Source of the DNA: a virus
IMG/VR virus record: IMGVR_UViG_3300042391_000537
Coordinates: 1-30,229 of that record
Reading direction: 5' to 3' (one strand)
DNA: 30,229 bases
Part shown: positions 28,343 through 30,229 of the stretch, piece by piece
Layout: every line of letters starts with the position of its first letter
Position numbering within the stretch: position 1 is the first letter of the stretch
Notes under the pieces: model-generated
What the model saw: the letters and a program-made list of their open reading frames with translations, nothing else
What the model was told of the DNA's origin: nothing
The model's database searches: none
Program-made: the position numbers and the translations under genes

Positions 28343-29659
28343 ATGTCAGAACCACAAACTAACTGGGAAAGTGTTCTTGAATATCTTCAACCGAAGATGT
28401 CTGACTACTGCCCAGAAGAGCCGTCTCTGCCTCAGAAGGTATTCCTGAGAACCAACGGGCTGGAAGCCCTGTTCGGTGGGGCAGCAGGTGGTGGAAAGTC
28501 TTCCGCACTGCTTATGTCAGCCATGCAGTTTGTTGATATCCCTAGCTATTCAGCAATTCTTTTCCGTCGTACATTTGCTGACTTGTCTCTTCCTGGAGCC
28601 TTGATGGACCGCTTTAAGTCATGGATGTCCAACTATGACGATGTTCATTGGAATAACAACAGTTTTGTGGCAACTTTCCCATCTGGGGCAAGAATTTCCT
28701 TTGGGTACCTAAACAACCAGTCCGACTACCTTCGCTATAAGGGTTCTGAATTCCAGTTTATTGGGATGGACGAAGTCACCGAAATCCGTGAATCCGACTA
28801 CCGATACATGTTCTCCCGTCTACGCCGACCCAACTCTGGACCCCTTTCCGAGGTCCCACTCCGAATGAGGTGTGCATCCAACCCTGCCCCGAACTGGGTT
28901 AGGCAAAGGTTTATCGTGGAAGGGATTTCTGAAGGAAGAATCTTTGTCCCCTCAAAACTGACCGACAACCCCGGAATTGACGCAGACTCATACCGTCAAG
29001 CCCTGCAGGCTCTTGACCCTATTGAGCGTAGGCGGCTTGAAGAAGGCGACTGGTGGAGCACCACTCTCGGAAGCTTATTTGAGCGAGAATCCGTCATAAT
29101 TATTGACCAATCAGAGGTCCCAACAATCTCAAATACGGCAAAAGTCGTCCGTTTTTGGGACCTTGCAGCCACCGAGCCAAGCGCAAACAACCCCGACCCT
29201 GACTATACGGTAGGCACGCTAATGATGTTTGACCAGGGAATTGCTTATGTCATGGACGTAAAACGGGTGCGGGTTAAGGGCGAAAAGGTAGAGCAACTGA
29301 TTGCACAAACAGCCTACGAAGACGGCCTAGATACCCCAATCTTGATGGAAATGGAGCCTGGCTCTTCCGGAAAGGCCCTTGTGGACCAATATGCCAGATA
29401 TGTACTTCCTGGCTACAACTTCACTGGGATTAGGGCTACTGGAGACAAGGTAACCAGGGCTCGTCCATTTGCTGCCGCTATGGCTAACGGCAACGTCCGC
29501 GTGGTCAGGGGGCCGTGGCTTACTCATTGGCTTGATGAGTTCTCGTCATTCCCCGAAGCTTGCGACCATGACGACCAAGTCGACTCTGCTGTAGGAGCTT
29601 TTACACATTTGGCAGGTTTGGGGTTGCAACAGAGAAGAAGAATTGCTATCGTCATTTAG
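28343..29659 (+). CDS. terL: Terminase large subunit
   Basis: 438 residues from ATG 28343, with GGAG seven bases upstream. The N-terminal ATPase has Walker A G-G-A-A-G-G-G-K-S-S (Lys52), Walker B F-I-G-M-D-E-V-T-E (Asp143, Glu144) and the coupling motif A-S-N-P-A-P (178-183). The C-terminal RNase H-like nuclease has R-F-W-D-L-A-A-T (Asp273), M-E-M-E-P-G-S-S-G-K near 335-344, and the final acidic pair in C-D-H-D-D-Q-V-D (Asp410, Asp411, Asp414). It pumps DNA into the procapsid through the portal and cuts the concatemer. Length is normal for the family. It is transcribed away from the portal, which is unusual because the two are often in one operon. No small terminase subunit is recognisable in the window. 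Confidence 0.95.
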   Translation: MSEPQTNWESVLEYLQPKMSDYCPEEPSLPQKVFLRTNGLEALFGGAAGGGKSSALLMSAMQFVDIPSYSAILFRRTFADLSLPGALMDRFKSWMSNYDDVHWNNNSFVATFPSGARISFGYLNNQSDYLRYKGSEFQFIGMDEVTEIRESDYRYMFSRLRRPNSGPLSEVPLRMRCASNPAPNWVRQRFIVEGISEGRIFVPSKLTDNPGIDADSYRQALQALDPIERRRLEEGDWWSTTLGSLFERESVIIIDQSEVPTISNTAKVVRFWDLAATEPSANNPDPDYTVGTLMMFDQGIAYVMDVKRVRVKGEKVEQLIAQTAYEDGLDTPILMEMEPGSSGKALVDQYARYVLPGYNFTGIRATGDKVTRARPFAAAMANGNVRVVRGPWLTHWLDEFSSFPEACDHDDQVDSAVGAFTHLAGLGLQQRRRIAIVI

Positions 29660-29697
29660 TACTGGGAGACCAGTTACTAGATAGGACGGTATTAAAA

Positions 29698-30195
29698 GTG
29701 TCTTTAGACAAAATTGCAAAACTCCGACTTCTGATTATTGATTTAGAAGCAGAGGTCATGAAAACCATTGATGATGGTGCAACTCTTGAAGAAGCGGGAA
29801 ACATGCTCCTTCAGCTAAATCTAACTAAACGCGATATGGGTATTGTGTACGACGCAGTTGCCCATCGTTTTGGAGAAATGATGGATATGGAATCAGCGGT
29901 TCCACTCCCTGGCAATGCCGTCATTGAGAAGAAGTCTTCTTATGAGCGTAAGGCGTGGCAACACAAGGACATCGCTAAGGCAGTCATTAATAGATTGCGC
30001 CAAATGTCAGTTGACATGGATACTGGTGAAGTTGTAAAATCGCCAGAGGAAATTGCAATGGAACTAATGACCTATTGCGCTCCTTCTTACTGGAGAATTA
30101 AAGAGCTCAACAACATCGGCATCAACCCGGACATGTACTGCGAAACAGGCGTACTAAAAACAAGCATCATCGTCAGAAAGGGCGACACAGAATGA
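29698..30195 (+). CDS. Unrecognised 165-aa protein downstream of terminase
   Basis: Starts at GTG 29698 with AGGA 11 bases upstream, 38 bases after the terminase stop; its stop overlaps the next ATG as ATGA. Residues 1-65 are strongly helical (L-D-K-I-A-K-L-R-L-L-I-I-D-L-E-A-E-V), probably a helical hairpin or oligomerisation region. Residues 85-165 contain a second helical domain ending W-R-I-K-E-L-N-N-I-G-I-N-P and C-E-T-G-V-L-K-T-S-I-I-V. I have a vague memory of such tails in actinophage hypothetical proteins but cannot assign a function. A small-terminase role would fit position and helicity but no DNA-binding motif is visible. Confidence 0.75.
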   Translation: MSLDKIAKLRLLIIDLEAEVMKTIDDGATLEEAGNMLLQLNLTKRDMGIVYDAVAHRFGEMMDMESAVPLPGNAVIEKKSSYERKAWQHKDIAKAVINRLRQMSVDMDTGEVVKSPEEIAMELMTYCAPSYWRIKELNNIGINPDMYCETGVLKTSIIVRKGDTE

Positions 30196-30229
30196 ACACC
30201 AACATAACCCAACTATTAGCAGAACCATT
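30192..30229 (+). CDS. Partial gene at right edge
   Basis: An ATG at 30192 overlaps the preceding stop (ATGA) and opens a frame reading MNTNITQLLAEP before the window ends. The overlap is the usual sign of a translationally coupled downstream gene. Too little sequence remains to say anything about the product. Confidence 0.5.
   Translation, partial: MNTNITQLLAEP

Overview
The window is a piece of a tailed double-stranded DNA phage (or prophage) genome: a terminase large subunit, an HK97-type portal and an HK97-type prohead protease sit together. There are no host housekeeping genes, tRNAs or CRISPR arrays, and coding is very dense (gaps mostly under 100 bp, several start/stop overlaps). Base composition is moderate. 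Small Cys motifs, the C-terminal domain of the 558-aa protein and an ArdC-type module resemble what I associate with phages of Actinobacteria, so a moderate-GC actinobacterial host is my guess, not something the sequence proves.

Layout. Right end, + strand: terminase large subunit (28343-29659), an unrecognised 165-aa gene, and the first codons of another gene. Everything to the left runs the other way: a 59-aa two-helix membrane protein (28105-28284), the portal (26024-28096), a 4172-aa protein beginning with a prohead protease (13406-25924), a 558-aa acidic repeat protein (11642-13318), a 2917-aa protein (2871-11624), four small genes (495-2868), and the 5' part of a gene leaving the left edge (1-491). 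Terminase and portal are divergent, with a control region of at most 58 bp between the terminase and the small membrane gene. No major capsid protein is recognisable.

The main discovery concerns the two giant proteins. The motif R-[L/F/M]-S-S-G recurs 16 times in the 4172-aa protein, always after the N-terminal protease domain, and 7 times in the 2917-aa protein. About seven more positions carry near-matches. The motif lies between recognisable domains and is encoded by many different synonymous codons, so it is kept at protein level. The simplest reading is a capsid-cargo polyprotein system: the fused prohead protease cuts itself and the second polyprotein at these sites during capsid maturation, releasing a set of proteins to be packaged and perhaps ejected with the DNA.

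The predicted pieces include a complete UvrD/Rep-type superfamily 1 helicase, an ArdC-type antirestriction protein with an HExxH metallopeptidase site, a DEDDh exonuclease, a RelA/SpoT-like nucleotidyltransferase domain, two ParB-like (DGHxR) domains, a large zincin-bearing segment, two WYL-like domains, duplicated acidic helical segments and short charged peptides. These are functions useful for protecting and taking over incoming DNA, although their packaging is inference. Cleavage, the exact cut position and virion location all need experimental proof.
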